Of a stretch of 64,000 bases of DNA, positions 49,783-61,080 are shown piece after piece. The translations under genes and the position numbers were made by a program. The notes beneath the pieces were generated by a model. That model saw only the letters and a list, made by a program, of their open reading frames with translations. It did no database searches and was not told the DNA's origin. Source of the stretch: Geosiphon pyriformis (taxonomy: Eukaryota; Glomeromycota; Glomeromycetes; Archaeosporales; Geosiphonaceae). Positions within the stretch are counted from its first letter, which is position 1. Each line of letters starts with the position of its first letter. The DNA lies in assembly GCA_016748015.1 (NCBI GenBank), contig JAAOMT010000471.1, positions 24,053 through 88,052 on the forward strand, written 5' to 3'.

Positions 49783-50822
49783 AATATTGAATTGATGTGT
49801 CGTAGCACATTTTTTCCAAAGACTTGAGTACATTGTTAAAATTTGAAAGTAAGGCTTTTTATTTCCCATATTTCGGGAAAATTTTAAATGCATAGAGTAA
49901 TTTTTAAAAATAAATTTTTTGTTCATATTTTAAGAAAGTTTTATATAAAAATTTTATTGATAAAAAATAAAAATTATAATTTAATTTTATCAAATATTAA
50001 TTCATATTAATAATACAAAATTAGAAAAATTACAAAATCAACTATTTGTAAAAAAATTAATAGTATGAATTGAAGATTTATTCTAAAAAAAAATTTTTTA
50101 TAAGCATAATTTTATTTTTGGGATATATTTTTACAATATATAATGTGTTAACTTTTTAAAATACAAAAAATATGTATTCAAGATTGTATTGAAAAAAATT
50201 TAAACATGTACACCGGGAATTAAGAAAATAACAGAAAAATAATTTATATTTGTTTTTTCATTTTCCACTTTTCAGCAGACATTTTGGAATCTCTTGAATA
50301 TTTTGATTATAGAGTTTTTATTATAAATTTTTCTAATTGGTATTTTGGTTAATAATATATTTACATTTTTTAATTCTAATTCTAAAAATATAATTTGTTT
50401 AATATTATCTTTTGTGATTAGTTGAAGATATTTTAAGCTTAATTTTTGGAAATTTTAAAAGACAATTAATAAAATTAAATGTAAATTAGTACTAATGTAA
50501 CTTTTTAAATTAAATGTTTCTTTAATCGATTTTATAAAAATATGTTCAAGTGCTCCGGAAAATGATAAAATTATGTATATTAAATGAATCTTGCTAAATT
50601 AATGATATTTGATATCTCATAACAAACTACAGATTTCAAAAAAGTTTTTGCCTATCATTGAGAAATATTTGTTAATTGTTTCAAATCATCTACGAAAAAA
50701 TTAATTCCGGCGCTGATAATCTCTGAATAATTTTAAATATCGAGTTAAAAAATTAATTTTCTTCTCTTTTTGAATTGAGCAGTTTATTTAGCAAACTTTT
50801 TTCAGAATAAACATAAAGAGAA
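49783..50822. other. Gene-free AT-rich stretch
   Basis: No supportable gene. It must contain the promoter of the lipase-like gene, but no clear element stands out from the A/T background. Confidence 0.45.
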
Positions 50823-52197
50823 ATGTATAGAATTCAAAGAAATTCTATTAAATATTTTCGATTTTTTTCAATAAAATTAAACCCATTCTATTTCGCTTCA
50901 TTCATTTTGATATTCGTATTCTTTATTTTAACAACAATTTCTTTCCATTTGAATTGTTTAAAATTCCGAAATACTTTAAAGAATTTCCAAAATTCAAAAC
51001 GAAATAAACTTTATCCTTTTGAAAATATTCCAAAATCAATCAAGAAACTTTCAAGATCACCTCGAATCCCATTTTTATCAAAAACATCACAAATTGATAA
51101 TGATCATATTTTCTATAAAAGAACAGACAATGGTAAAGAACCATACCTTAAAAAACGACCATTTGATAGCACTCAAAGAGACGAGATTGAACTATTAAAA
51201 ATGAACGCTCTATGTGCTAATACGCCCTATTGTTTGCCACCCTTCTTAATTGATCCTGTTGGAAGCTTTGTGAAACATGGCGAATACATCTTTGGTATTT
51301 TATAATCATTCAGTGCTTTTTATTCTTAAGAGTCTGAAGACTCCTCAATTCAAATGACTTTTTCACTATTTCATATTCAATGAAATGTAACAGGTAACGT
51401 AGTGAAAGATATTGTATTAAAAAAGATTGTTGTATATTTCAAAGCCCCTATTTTAAGTAAAGCCGACTGGGAAAATAGAAGAAATGAGTTGGTACCATTC
51501 AGTGTTCCAGGAATGTCAACAAATGCATTAGTACTAGTTGATAAAGAATGGTTTGGCGAGGTATACATTATAATGACTGCTATACTATCAAAAATATATG
51601 ATAATCTAGAAGACGAGAGATTCACGAATATTACTTTTTGTGGACATGGCGTGGGTGGTGGTGAGTGATTTACATTTTTTTGTTCACGAAAACTTTTTCC
51701 TTTAGTAATTTTGATTTTCAAAATTAATAGCATATGCAGCGATAGCGGGTTTATCATTTACGATTATGGATTTTATTGGATCTCATCCACCCCATTTTAA
51801 AAAACTCAAAAAATCACTTAATATTTCCATCTATACTTATGGTCAGCCAAGAACGGGAAATATAATGTTTGCCAGAATGATGAATGATTTGGCAAAGGTT
51901 ACAAGAGTTACTCGCCGGAATGATTACGTCCCACATTTTCTTCCAATTGAAAATCCACGCTCAATAATGCAACATCATGGAAGAGAAATATGGATTGGAC
52001 CAATAGATTGTGAATGTCCTGAAGATAAAGAATTTGTTTTATTTGATGGAGAAGCTGTATGGGATTGTGGAATAGCCAAAGAAATTTTCAATTTAGAAAG
52101 ATATTCATCCAGAATAAACCACTTTATTTCGGAAAAGTTTTGGATTCCTGGAGATGATATGGCAGGGGAGAATAAGGTTAGTAGTAGAAGATATTTA

Positions 52198-52228
<31 letters not shown>

Positions 52229-52412
52229 GGCATGTTTTTTATTTCAAAATTTGTGAGTTTAATAAAGCTTCAGAATTGATTTATTCAATTAAATAAAAAT
52301 TTAGGAATGTAATTCTGGACAATTGATCGCAGGTGAGAATAGCATTCAAGAACATTACGGCCCTTATTTTGGTATTACAATGGGTGATTGCAGTGGATTT
52401 TTCAATAGATAA
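50823..52412 (+). CDS. Class-3 lipase-like protein with Gly at the nucleophile (4 exons)
   Basis: Exons 50,823-51,294; 51,394-51,660; 51,731-52,176; 52,305-52,412 join in phase to about 430 residues. An N-terminal hydrophobic span (FASFILIFVFFILTTISF) suggests a signal anchor. The alpha/beta-hydrolase core includes FCGHGVGGAYAAIAGL at the exon 2/3 joint, where family members have GHSLGG. The Ser nucleophile is Gly (GGC at about 51,648-51,650). The Asp region (RNDYVPHFLP) and the later HHGREIWIG remain. Lipase_3 proteins hydrolyse acylglycerols. Loss of Ser suggests a non-catalytic or altered role, unless a nearby residue substitutes. No frame damage, so it appears to be maintained. Confidence 0.85.
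52198..52228 (+). repeat. (TAT)n microsatellite in lipase intron 3
   Basis: About ten TAT/ATT units in the 128-bp third intron, shortly after the splice donor. Confidence 0.85.
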
Positions 52413-52631
52413 ATTATCTTTGAAATACTTTTGTAAATGAAAAGTTTTTTCTGCTTGAGAAACTAGTTTTTTTATATCCTTTATGAAAATTTTAAGAGTT
52501 AAAGCCAGTTTTTTGTAATAAGGTCTATAATTCAAACATAAAAGTACGTGTAATTTTTTTGCATGAATAATTATCTAAATATTAAAATATTTAGAAATTG
52601 TTGAAAGAGAAATTTTTTAAAATACAAAAGG

Positions 52632-52824
52632 TAAAAGGGGGTATTTGGGCGAAGGGAAGTATTATGACGAAATTAACAACTTGTGATGGGTTGTGATAAA
52701 AGAGTATAAAAAATGCTATTTTTCCAGATGAGAAAATTTCATAGTTTCATAAGTCTTATTCTCACATGTGGATTTATTTTGCTAAATTTGTCACAATACT
52801 CTATTCACTTAAATACCCCTTTTA
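52632..52824. mobile_element. MITE-like element of about 193 bp
   Basis: Left end TAAAAGGGGGTATTT and the reverse complement of the right end TAAAAGGGGTATTT start an inverted repeat alignable for about 45 bp (later part: AGTATTATGACGAAATT versus GTATTGTGACAAATTT). The outer TA on both sides fits a TA target duplication, as in Stowaway/mariner-type elements. The interior encodes nothing. It lies 220 bp downstream of the lipase-like gene. Confidence 0.7.
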
Positions 52825-53640
52825 CATAATATTTAATTTTAGCTTTTTAAATTAATTAGTTATTTAAAAATACTATCAATAAATTAATTTTATTCACATT
52901 CCATATATTATTCACAAAATTTATTTCAAACTATTTTTATTTTGAAAATAGACTAAAAAATACATTTTGTATATAATTTATTTTTCAATAATTGTTTATT
53001 CAATAATTTTTTTTACTAAAGCTACCAGCTCTAGCCACATATTTAAAGTAAAGTTTTTCTTTGATTTTAGCAAGTTAATACAACACAATTTAATCAAAAA
53101 ATTATTTAAAAATTGCTTTATCATAAAAGAATTCCAAATTTTAATATTAACTTGATATTCAGTTTTAAATCGTTCACTGTTTTTAATGTCTTTTACCTCA
53201 ATTATTAAATGAATATTAATGCTAATACATACAAATATACTAATCAACATATTCAGAATTTCAAACCACTTGGAAATATTTTTAATACTAGAATTATAGA
53301 TGGTCAATTTTATACAGAAATTCTTCAAAATTACTTACCAGAGATTAGGCGGTTTCAGTAAGATATTAATCCAAAAAATAAAAGTTGGATTACTCAATAT
53401 CTAAGTATTTTGAAATTTAGAACTACAACAAATTTGGTTAGATTTTATGCTAGCTTCAAAAGAATTTAATAAGAATAAAAATATACTATTAAATTCTAGA
53501 GTTTTCCAAGAAAAATGCTTTGTCTTAGAAGACAAGAGATCACAAAAGAGGTAGTAAAAAACGAAATATTTTCAAAGTTTTATCCGTATTCTAGATAATT
53601 ATTTAATTAAATTAATTTTATCGACTTGCTTAAATCCGAG
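52825..53640. other. Gene-free AT-rich stretch
   Basis: Overlapping frames on both strands at 52,967-53,328 are Ile/Lys/Asn/Phe-rich and not credible as genes. Confidence 0.45.
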
Positions 53641-53649
53641 ATAAACTTT

Positions 53650-54240
53650 ATGCAAACGAGAACCAAGAAAATTATTTGTAAGCTTGTTATTGAAGCTATC
53701 ACCGATATTTAAAAAAGCGTTTAGGACTAGCGAAGACTATCTGAAACCTTAGAACTAAATTAGGCATCTCAAAAAAAGATTATCAATGAGCTATTGAAAC
53801 CAGTGGAGTGTAATTCAATTTTAAGTTTTAATTTAACTAAAAATAACAATAAGCATAGTTCGCGTTTTGCAGTCAGTTGAGTCTGAATTCCGTTTCGGAG
53901 ATCTTTATCAGTTTAAGGAATATAAATAATGAAATCTAACCTTTAAAAATTTTAATGATTTTGGGCCGAATATCAAGGTTTAGGATTTTTAAAGTTTAAT
54001 TATTCATAAAATTCATAAAGCAATTTCTTAATCAGAGCTTATCCAAACGAGGGCCAAGGAAATTAGATTAAACTTGTTACTGAAGCCATCTAATTTTATG
54101 CATATAGAAAAATTTCATATAAATTTATCTATAAGCTATTGAAACTAGCAGAGTGTAACTCAATTTTAAGTTTTCATTTAAACTAAAAATGGCAATAATA
54201 TAATGAAAAGCATACTTCGTCTTTTTTGCTAATTAAGTGA
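53650..54240 (+). repeat. Two diverged direct repeats (53,650-53,880 and 54,042-54,240)
   Basis: Shared blocks in the same order: CAAACGAG(A/G)(A/G)CCAAG(A/G)AAATTA, AACTTGTTA(T/C)TGAAGC, GCTATTGAAAC(C/T)AG, and AGAGTGTAA(T/C)TCAATTTTAA followed by GTTTT(A/C)ATTTAA. The second copy is about 390 bp away and has a deletion in the middle. It may be duplicated remains of one gene or element; no protein family was recognised. Confidence 0.6.
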
Positions 54241-54289
54241 TTTAAATGAGGAAGTCTAACCTTTATTAAGCAAGCATCTATTTTTTATT

Positions 54290-55030
54290 TATTAGCAAAG
54301 ACGAACTCTTTAAAAGATTTTCTTTACTCATACAAAGATATTCAAAGTTTGATAATACTTTCCGCGTTACTTGAAAAATCAGTATCCTCAACTTCATTAA
54401 TTGAAGATGCAACTTTAACCCTCGACAGGTTTGACTATTTTTCCAGCTAGTGAATATTTAAAAGTTACTGAATTAATGAAAAAATATCTCACGAGCAATC
54501 AGAAAACACCTGAAGATTTGTTCCGATTGCTTGAATAAGAAAAATCCAAAGCGTTTGATAGATAATATTTTACTCGGCTTTTCTTTAGAACATTGGATTG
54601 AAACTATTACTAATTTAATAAAAGCATTTCTAATATTTCAGAAAGCAGCGAATGCAAAAGATTCTTTGGGACAATTTTACTTTAGTTATGGAATTGGTAC
54701 TTCAAAAGATCATAGAAAAGCATTTGAACTCTATTCAAAAAAGGGGCAGAGGCAGGAGACATAAATGCCTATTTTTATCAAAATGGAGAAGGAACAACGA
54801 AAAACTTTGAAAAAGCATTTGAATTCTATTCAAATGCAGCAGAGGAGGGATACAAAAGCACAATACAATCTTGGAAATTGTTATGAATTATGGAGAAGGA
54901 ACAACGAAGAATGAGCAAAAAGCATTTGAACTCTATTCAAAAGCAGCAAAGGCGGAACATTCAGATACACAACTTAATCTTGCATATTTTTATCTAAATG
55001 GAGGAGCAACAACAGAAAAGTATTTGAAAG
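54290..55030 (+). pseudogene. Sel1-repeat pseudogene
   Basis: An N-terminal helical part (YKDIQSLIILSALLEKSVSS, then EYLKVTELMKKYL) precedes Sel1 units: AKDSLGQFYFSYGIGTSKDH, KAFELYSKK, then GDINAYFYQNGEGTTKNFEK, AFEFYSNAAEEGYKST, and further KAFELYSKAAK-like units with frame changes. A TAG at 54,450 and several shifts break it. Sel1 repeats act as protein-binding scaffolds. Three Sel1 relics in this window, in different orientations, suggest local turnover of this gene type. Confidence 0.65.
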
Positions 55031-55146
55031 CAAAAGCTAATGAATGAAAATCACCTTTACTAATTAAGTTAGCTTACTACCTTCACAACTTTATACTAAA
55101 ATATTATTGAAAATCTCCGAGTTAGCAGACATTACAAGGAATTTTT

Positions 55147-55237
55147 ATCATCATAATCATCATCATCATCATCATCATTATCATTGTCATCATCATTATT
55201 ATTGTCATCATCATTATTATTGTCATCATCATTCTTG
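55147..55237 (+). repeat. (ATC/ATT)n microsatellite
   Basis: About 90 bp of trinucleotide repeats (ATCATC, ATTATT, GTCATC) in intergenic DNA. Confidence 0.9.
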
Positions 55238-55239
55238 TC

Positions 55240-56593
55240 TTTACAAAGCGAAATCCTTTAAACCCGAAAATTGAATAAGATTTTAAATTTAAACTTAAAT
55301 TTTATTATAAGACATGTCTTTTTGCTAAGTCTGAATATGTATAAAAAGTAATTAGACTTTAATTATTTTAAATCGCTTATTTTATTAAAATATATATTTG
55401 TTAATTTAGGTTTGCTAACAGGCATTTGGAACATGATTTACTTTCAATAACACAATTCTTATTTAACAGTAAAAAGGAAGAAAATTAAATTTAATAAGAT
55501 CATTCAATGGTAGGTATAAAAAAAATAAGCAAAATTTAAGAATTGGAATAATAATAATAATAATAATTTCACTATTTTTAACCGCTAAAAATTCTGGTAT
55601 TAACGATCAAGTCAATGATTAAAAGTCAATAATTAGGTTATTGACTTTCTTAAAAATTAACTAATTATTCAAAAATACACTTTTACCACTTCCCTCAGTA
55701 CAAAATAAGTATCAATAAATATTAAATATCTATTTTTTAAAGTTTAACTTTTTAAAAATATATATGTTTTTGCAATATTACAATTCTTATTTCAGCAAAT
55801 ATATTAAAATCATTCAAAGTTTTATTGTCAGGAAGGATGGTTTGTTTTCACAACCCTATTTATTTAGCATTAAATCTTTTGAATTATTACTTTAAACAAA
55901 CATATTTGTTATATTCCAGAAATTAATTTAAATATATCATCATTATTTGAATTTTTAATTATTTAAGTTGGAATTGTACATTTAATATATTTTAAAATAA
56001 TATTTTAATCAACCACTATATGTGTCAAAATTCTTTAAATAAGAATCTTAAAGCTATCCACGGTTACCATATGCTCTTGTCAAATATTTATTCTCGAAAT
56101 TTTTATTTCTTCTGTAAGAAATTATTTAATAAACTATAATGAGTCTAATATCGTTGTTGATATGGTTTTTCAAACTGAAGAATTGAAAATTATTAATTAT
56201 TTATAATATTACGAAAGACATTAAAATTAATAATAAAACCTATGATATTAAATTTTGATAAATGTAAAAAACAATTCTAAAATGGGCAAAAAATGTTGAC
56301 GCAAGGGAAGTATTTCAGGCCAATTTCGTTATTATTATTAACTTAGTTTCATTAAAGAGCTATTTTAAAAACTCTATCAATAGAATAATTTCCTTTTTAA
56401 AAACAATATATTCAAAAATAAAACCCATTAATTTCCTCGTTGATTTTTAATCATGTGAATGAAAAAAAGGTGAGAATAAAATCAATAGATCATTCTTCTT
56501 TCTTAACAATCCTCAGGGACAGCTATGGTTAAATGGTTTTGATTGAATAGCATGTAAAATGATAAATCCTTGGCAATCAAATTAAAGCGAAAG
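55240..56593. other. Gene-free AT-rich stretch
   Basis: A short (AAT)n run lies at about 55,549-55,567. No supportable gene; this is the 3' flank of the minus-strand pseudokinase gene. Confidence 0.5.
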
Positions 56594-58100
56594 TTAAACC
56601 TGTTTCTGAACATGATCCTCCAATGGAACTGGTTCTGGATACTGAGCACGAAGCTGTATAATTGACCGATCCGTGAAAAAACCTAAAAAATAATTTATGC
56701 TTTTCAATGCTTTATTTTAATTTGAAAAGAAATCTCAATTATTATTATGAAAATTACTTACTATTATCACTGACTAGGACCGAGGCGCTGTTTTCAGTTG
56801 ATTGATTGACAGGGTCGTTGACATCTGAGAGAGATTGACGTGAGGGATTCATTACAGGAAACTTTATTAATCGAGTAACATAAATTGCCTGAGGATGAGA
56901 TTTGAGAACTGGCAACATCTTATCAGGATTTGTGTCTAATCCTTTATTCTTAAACATTTTCTTTCGCAGGTTCTCAGCAATCCTAAATACCGCCTTTTCT
57001 TTGGAATAAAGATGCCAATCTCTTAGAATCTCTACTAATTCCGAAAACGTTGGCCTCTGCTCATATTCTGACCAACATCTTTCCATCAATTTACAATAGC
57101 ATGGTGGTGTATGTGAATTTGGTTTTGGATGAAGAAGACCTTGGCGAATATTTTTTACAAACTCAAAATCCCGTGGTTGCTTGTAAAACGGGGGTCGATT
57201 GGCGGCAAATTCCCACATTAACATTCCAAAGGTATATATATCAGACTGGGGGTAATAGCGATTTCCTTCATCAAGTATCTCTGGTGCAAAGAAGGGCAAT
57301 ATATCAAATTGATAATAACCGATCACTGGAACTAGCTGATGTGAGTCAGGGAAACCAAATTCTTCCAGAGAAATTTCAATATGCGACTTTACAATTTTGA
57401 TGGTAGTGTTTTGAAGTTCTTTTCTTGGGTTATTTCTATCGTGGAACTCTTCCAATCCACAGGCGATCGAATACAAGATGGCAATTTTCTTTTGCCATTC
57501 AAGACTTATCCAGTGATGGGAAACATAATGCCTTACATCCCACTCACAGGTTTCTGAGACCATCATCAGGTTTTTATTGCTACGTGTGACACCAAACAAT
57601 CTAACCATTAGACCGTTTTGAGTTCGAGCATAATAATGAAGCTTGAGCTGCGAAAAATCATTAATGTGAGTTTTCAGCGGTGACTTTAAGTTTAACCTAT
57701 TTTGAAATTTAATATGAACCTCTTTCAAAAAATTACTTGGTGTACTACCCAATTGACAAAGTGCCACCTTGATTAAAGGGCGTTTGGCAACAAATCTTTT
57801 TTCATCCACGTCCCAAGCCTCTAATGGTCCAGTTTGCCAATTGGCAGAGTAAATAGTTCCAACTTCAACTTTATCATACTGGAGGAAATTGAGGAAATCT
57901 TTAAATGGAATAAATTCTAAATACTCGGTAACTTCGTTTGCTTGTTTTTGTGTGAGTTTGATAAAATCATCAATCTCCTCATCACCCGTCGTCCAATTAT
58001 CAAAATTCTCCTCAAAATGGCGTGATTGGCATGGTTTACACCACCACGTGTTGTCACCAAGTCGTTGGTCGCATTCCGGGCAATAATGACGTTCATTCAT
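56594..58100 (-). CDS. TKL-type pseudokinase with Cys-rich N-terminus (2 exons)
   Basis: Exons 58,100-56,762 and 56,682-56,594 (donor GTAAGT, acceptor TTTTAG) join in phase to about 475 residues. The N-terminus CPECDQRLGDNTWWCKPC is a CX2C…CX2C zinc-ribbon-like module similar to that of the kinase at 38,220. The kinase fold is recognisable by SDIYTFGMLMWEFAANRPPF and CWSEYEQRPTFSELV. The beta-3 VAIK Lys is not evident, HRDxxxxN is replaced by HDRNNPRKEL, and DFG by EEFGF. Catalysis is unlikely, so a scaffold or regulator role is inferred. No frame damage. The upstream TTG-initiated extension is not needed, since ATG 58,100 fits. Confidence 0.88.
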
Positions 58101-59126
58101 GAAGAAAACGGTTTTCAACCAAATTTTAACACATGAACCGATTGAACGGAGGAAGGTAAACTGATTAAATAGTTGACTAAATAGTACAAAAAAGGACTTG
58201 GTAGTTGCGCCACTTATCCGTTCTAAGGATCTTATTTAGTGTTACAAAATTGTGTGTGATTCCGGGAAAAGTGTCCTAGAATTCGGTTGTTGACTTCTTT
58301 TTGCTGTGCTCTAGTCTGAAGGTCTTTTATAATTTTAGTTCGTCAATACAACCCATTTTTGATGAATTTATTTAATAATAACTACATATTAGTGTGATTG
58401 TTAACTGTAAAAAATCAGATGACACATTTATTTGGTATGAAATTCAATTAAAAATAATGATACTCAGCTTCTTTTTTTGCGACCATAAGAGTTTATCGTT
58501 AAAGCAATAGATCAATAAGCCAAATACCGTACTTTAAAGAAACAAGAGTTGGGTACAATTTCGTCTTTCTGGATAAACTCTTTTTGGATAACATGTTGCC
58601 AGAAAACAATCGTTTTTGTGTTGAATTTCATCGCTTTTGCTGATTGATAATCTTTTTATTTACAATTATATACCTTTTAAAGAGCTTAAATGACAAGAGA
58701 AATCGGAACGAACAATCGGATTTTTAAATAAATAACGTTATGTCTAAATTAAATATTGTCATAATCAAATAATAAATAATGAACAACTTTCCTCATGAAA
58801 ATGGTTGCTAATAATGAATTTTAAATCGAATGAATGAGCCGTATCCTTCAATACCCACCTTCGGCCGGCATAAAAGCACCAGAAACAAAGTTGAATTAAC
58901 ATTTCAAACGCAGATGACAGTTAATATTGCAAAGGAGGACACCATAACCATCGAATAAGGTTGCTGTTCTTGTAATTGATTTTTTTGAAAATATGTCATA
59001 GAAGTGATTCATTAAGTTATTAATAATTGAAAAATTCAATATTCCTTTCGACATGCATACCATATAAATTTTTAGATTACTCTTTTCTCTCTCGTTTTTA
59101 TAAAATTTATCATAAAAAAACATTTA
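58101..59126. other. Intergenic region upstream of the pseudokinase gene
   Basis: GC content is higher near 58,100-58,340 (probable promoter of the minus-strand gene) and near 58,840-58,960. The latter has GGCATAAAAGCACC and, 40 bases on, ATGACAGTTAATATTGC (58,913), which could be the first exon of a small plus-strand gene ending at 59,302. I could not join the two in phase. Confidence 0.4.
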
Positions 59127-59302
59127 GAAAAAAAGAAAAATTGAGCCCTATTCGAGAAATTAAGCTCGAAAGAAGTACGACACCCATCGTCTTCCATCGC
59201 AGTACTAATAAGGCTATTATTAGCTTAATCTTAAGATCTGATGTCACAAAGTGGGCAGTAATTGGTTTTGAGCAGACTAAAGAGTTGTTAATAGAGAAAT
59301 AA
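59127..59302 (+). CDS. Possible last exon of a small unknown gene
   Basis: After a possible acceptor (ATTTAG, ending 59,126) an open frame reads KKEKLSPIREIKLERSTTPI, VFHRSTNKAIISLILRSDVT and KWAVIGFEQTKELLIEK to a TAA at 59,300-59,302. Composition and codon use look like coding sequence, in contrast to the AT-rich DNA that follows. No family recognised. The first exon may lie near 58,913. Confidence 0.4.
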
Positions 59303-60764
59303 ATTCTATTTATGATTATTAATAAGTTATAGATATTGCAATCAATGATGTAAAGTAAAATAATATAGTGATGATTAACTAAAGAGTGATTAATTAAATG
59401 AATGATGGAATTAAAAGAATAATTAACAACACGATAATAATATAATTGGAAGAATAATTAACTAGAAAATATGAAAGATAATATGACTAAAAAAATGAAA
59501 TATAGTTAAAAAGTAATAAAGATTATTTTTAATAAATATTATAATTTAAATAACTAAGGCCAAGATTTGGAAGCCACTTGTAAATTATGGTTAAAAACAA
59601 TATTAATTGGAAACTATGTAATTTTATTACATAATGTAAAATTAATCATGCAGTTCTTTTAGCAATAATTATTTTATTACAAGTTAAAAAAGTGTAAATT
59701 CATTTACAATAATTAAAAAAGAGTTAAATTTAATAAAATTCATTGAAATTGATTTTTATTGTTAAATAAATACTGGAAATAATTATAATAGTTTATAAAA
59801 TTAATATCTTGTTGCTTTTGTTTTTATACATATATTACAAAATTATAGTAAAATATCTAGTATTTATTATTGAACAATAATTCATATTTAAATTAAAATT
59901 TAATAATAATTATTTTTAAAAATTTTTAAAGATTATGTAATTGTTTAACTAAAGATTATGTTTTATTTTTTTTAATAATATCGTATTTATAAAACAGATA
60001 AAAAACTTGTAATTATCATTATTTTTTGTTGATTAAAAATCGTATTTTCTTTTTTAACAATAAATTTGGCTTTTTTTGCTGTATTTCAAATTATATTTAA
60101 TTATATAACCAAAATGTTTGTTTTTTATTGAACACTAAAGTAATAATAAAATTTTATAAAATTTCTGCATTTTTTTGAAAATATTGCTATTTTTTATTTT
60201 AAATAAATAATACATAATAATAATAAATAAATATTAATATTAAATTTTTCAAAGTTTAATACTTTAACAAAGTAAAATTCACCTATTTTATCTGATATTT
60301 ACAAATTTAAATCATAAACATAACTTTTGCATTTTTTGTACGACATTAAACTAACTAAAAACTAGAAACCAGTTCTAATGCACTTATTTTACAAATACAG
60401 TAATTCAAATTTTTATCATCAAATATTAAACTTAATAATAGATTAAAAAGTTTCAAAAATCTATTTTTAAATTTATTATTAATAAAATATTATAATTTTT
60501 CCCATATTTAAAACTTAATAATTATATTTATAAAAATTTGCGAATAATATTTTAATTTATATCAATTATCTGTAATTAAATATATTAATTAAAAAAAAAC
60601 AATAAAATTTAAATTACTTAAAATTAAATTTTATAAATTTATTTAATTATAATAAAGCTATTTTAATGATTAAATTATTTACAACACTATTTATTAGTAA
60701 ATTGAAACTTCTATATATTATAAAACAAATTTAATTACCAAAAATCTATACAAATTTTAATTAT

Positions 60765-61080
60765 GAAATATTAGATCAGCTAATAAACTACCTTTTGCTT
60801 CTATCACATTCCTAACCCTTTTTGGCATCGAATTAATCTTTCATAAAAATCAATTTCGAATGTTATTCCAGCCAATTTGTAATTTTTCCACTATTAAAAA
60901 GTATAGTAGACAGTCTATGTATATCTATTTTGTTCCATAAAGGCTTAATTAAATTTAAGCCATCAGACTAAAATAATCAGTCAAAAATGCGATTCCATTA
61001 GGGCAGTGTGTTTTTTGGATTATTATTTTTTAGAAAAGAATTTCATTCTTATTCAGCATCGTCTTCAAAAGCAGACTTGA
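60765..61080 (-). pseudogene. Tc1/mariner-type transposase relic, C-terminal part
   Basis: The minus strand reads NNPKNTL (from a DNDPKHT-type motif), then SDGLNLIKPLWNKIDI, matching SPDLNPIEHLWxxL with the last catalytic Glu as Lys. It continues ITNWLE and, after frame changes, MKD…FDAKKG…ECDRSKR, the (M)P(R)RVxxVIxAKGG end. Stops and shifts throughout. No inverted repeats were identified around it. Confidence 0.6.

Noticed and set aside
49554-49808. Minus-strand frame of 84 codons
   Set aside because: Overlaps the plus-strand coding-like exon, which has the more protein-like composition and a possible acceptor site.
51377-51757. Minus-strand frame of 126 codons
   Set aside because: Antisense shadow of lipase exon 2, whose splice sites and frame are well supported.
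52967-53328. Overlapping frames on both strands
   Set aside because: Ile/Lys/Asn/Phe-rich, mutually overlapping and without family resemblance.
57050-57400. Plus-strand frame of 116 codons (and 57,889-58,086)
   Set aside because: Antisense shadows of the minus-strand pseudokinase gene.
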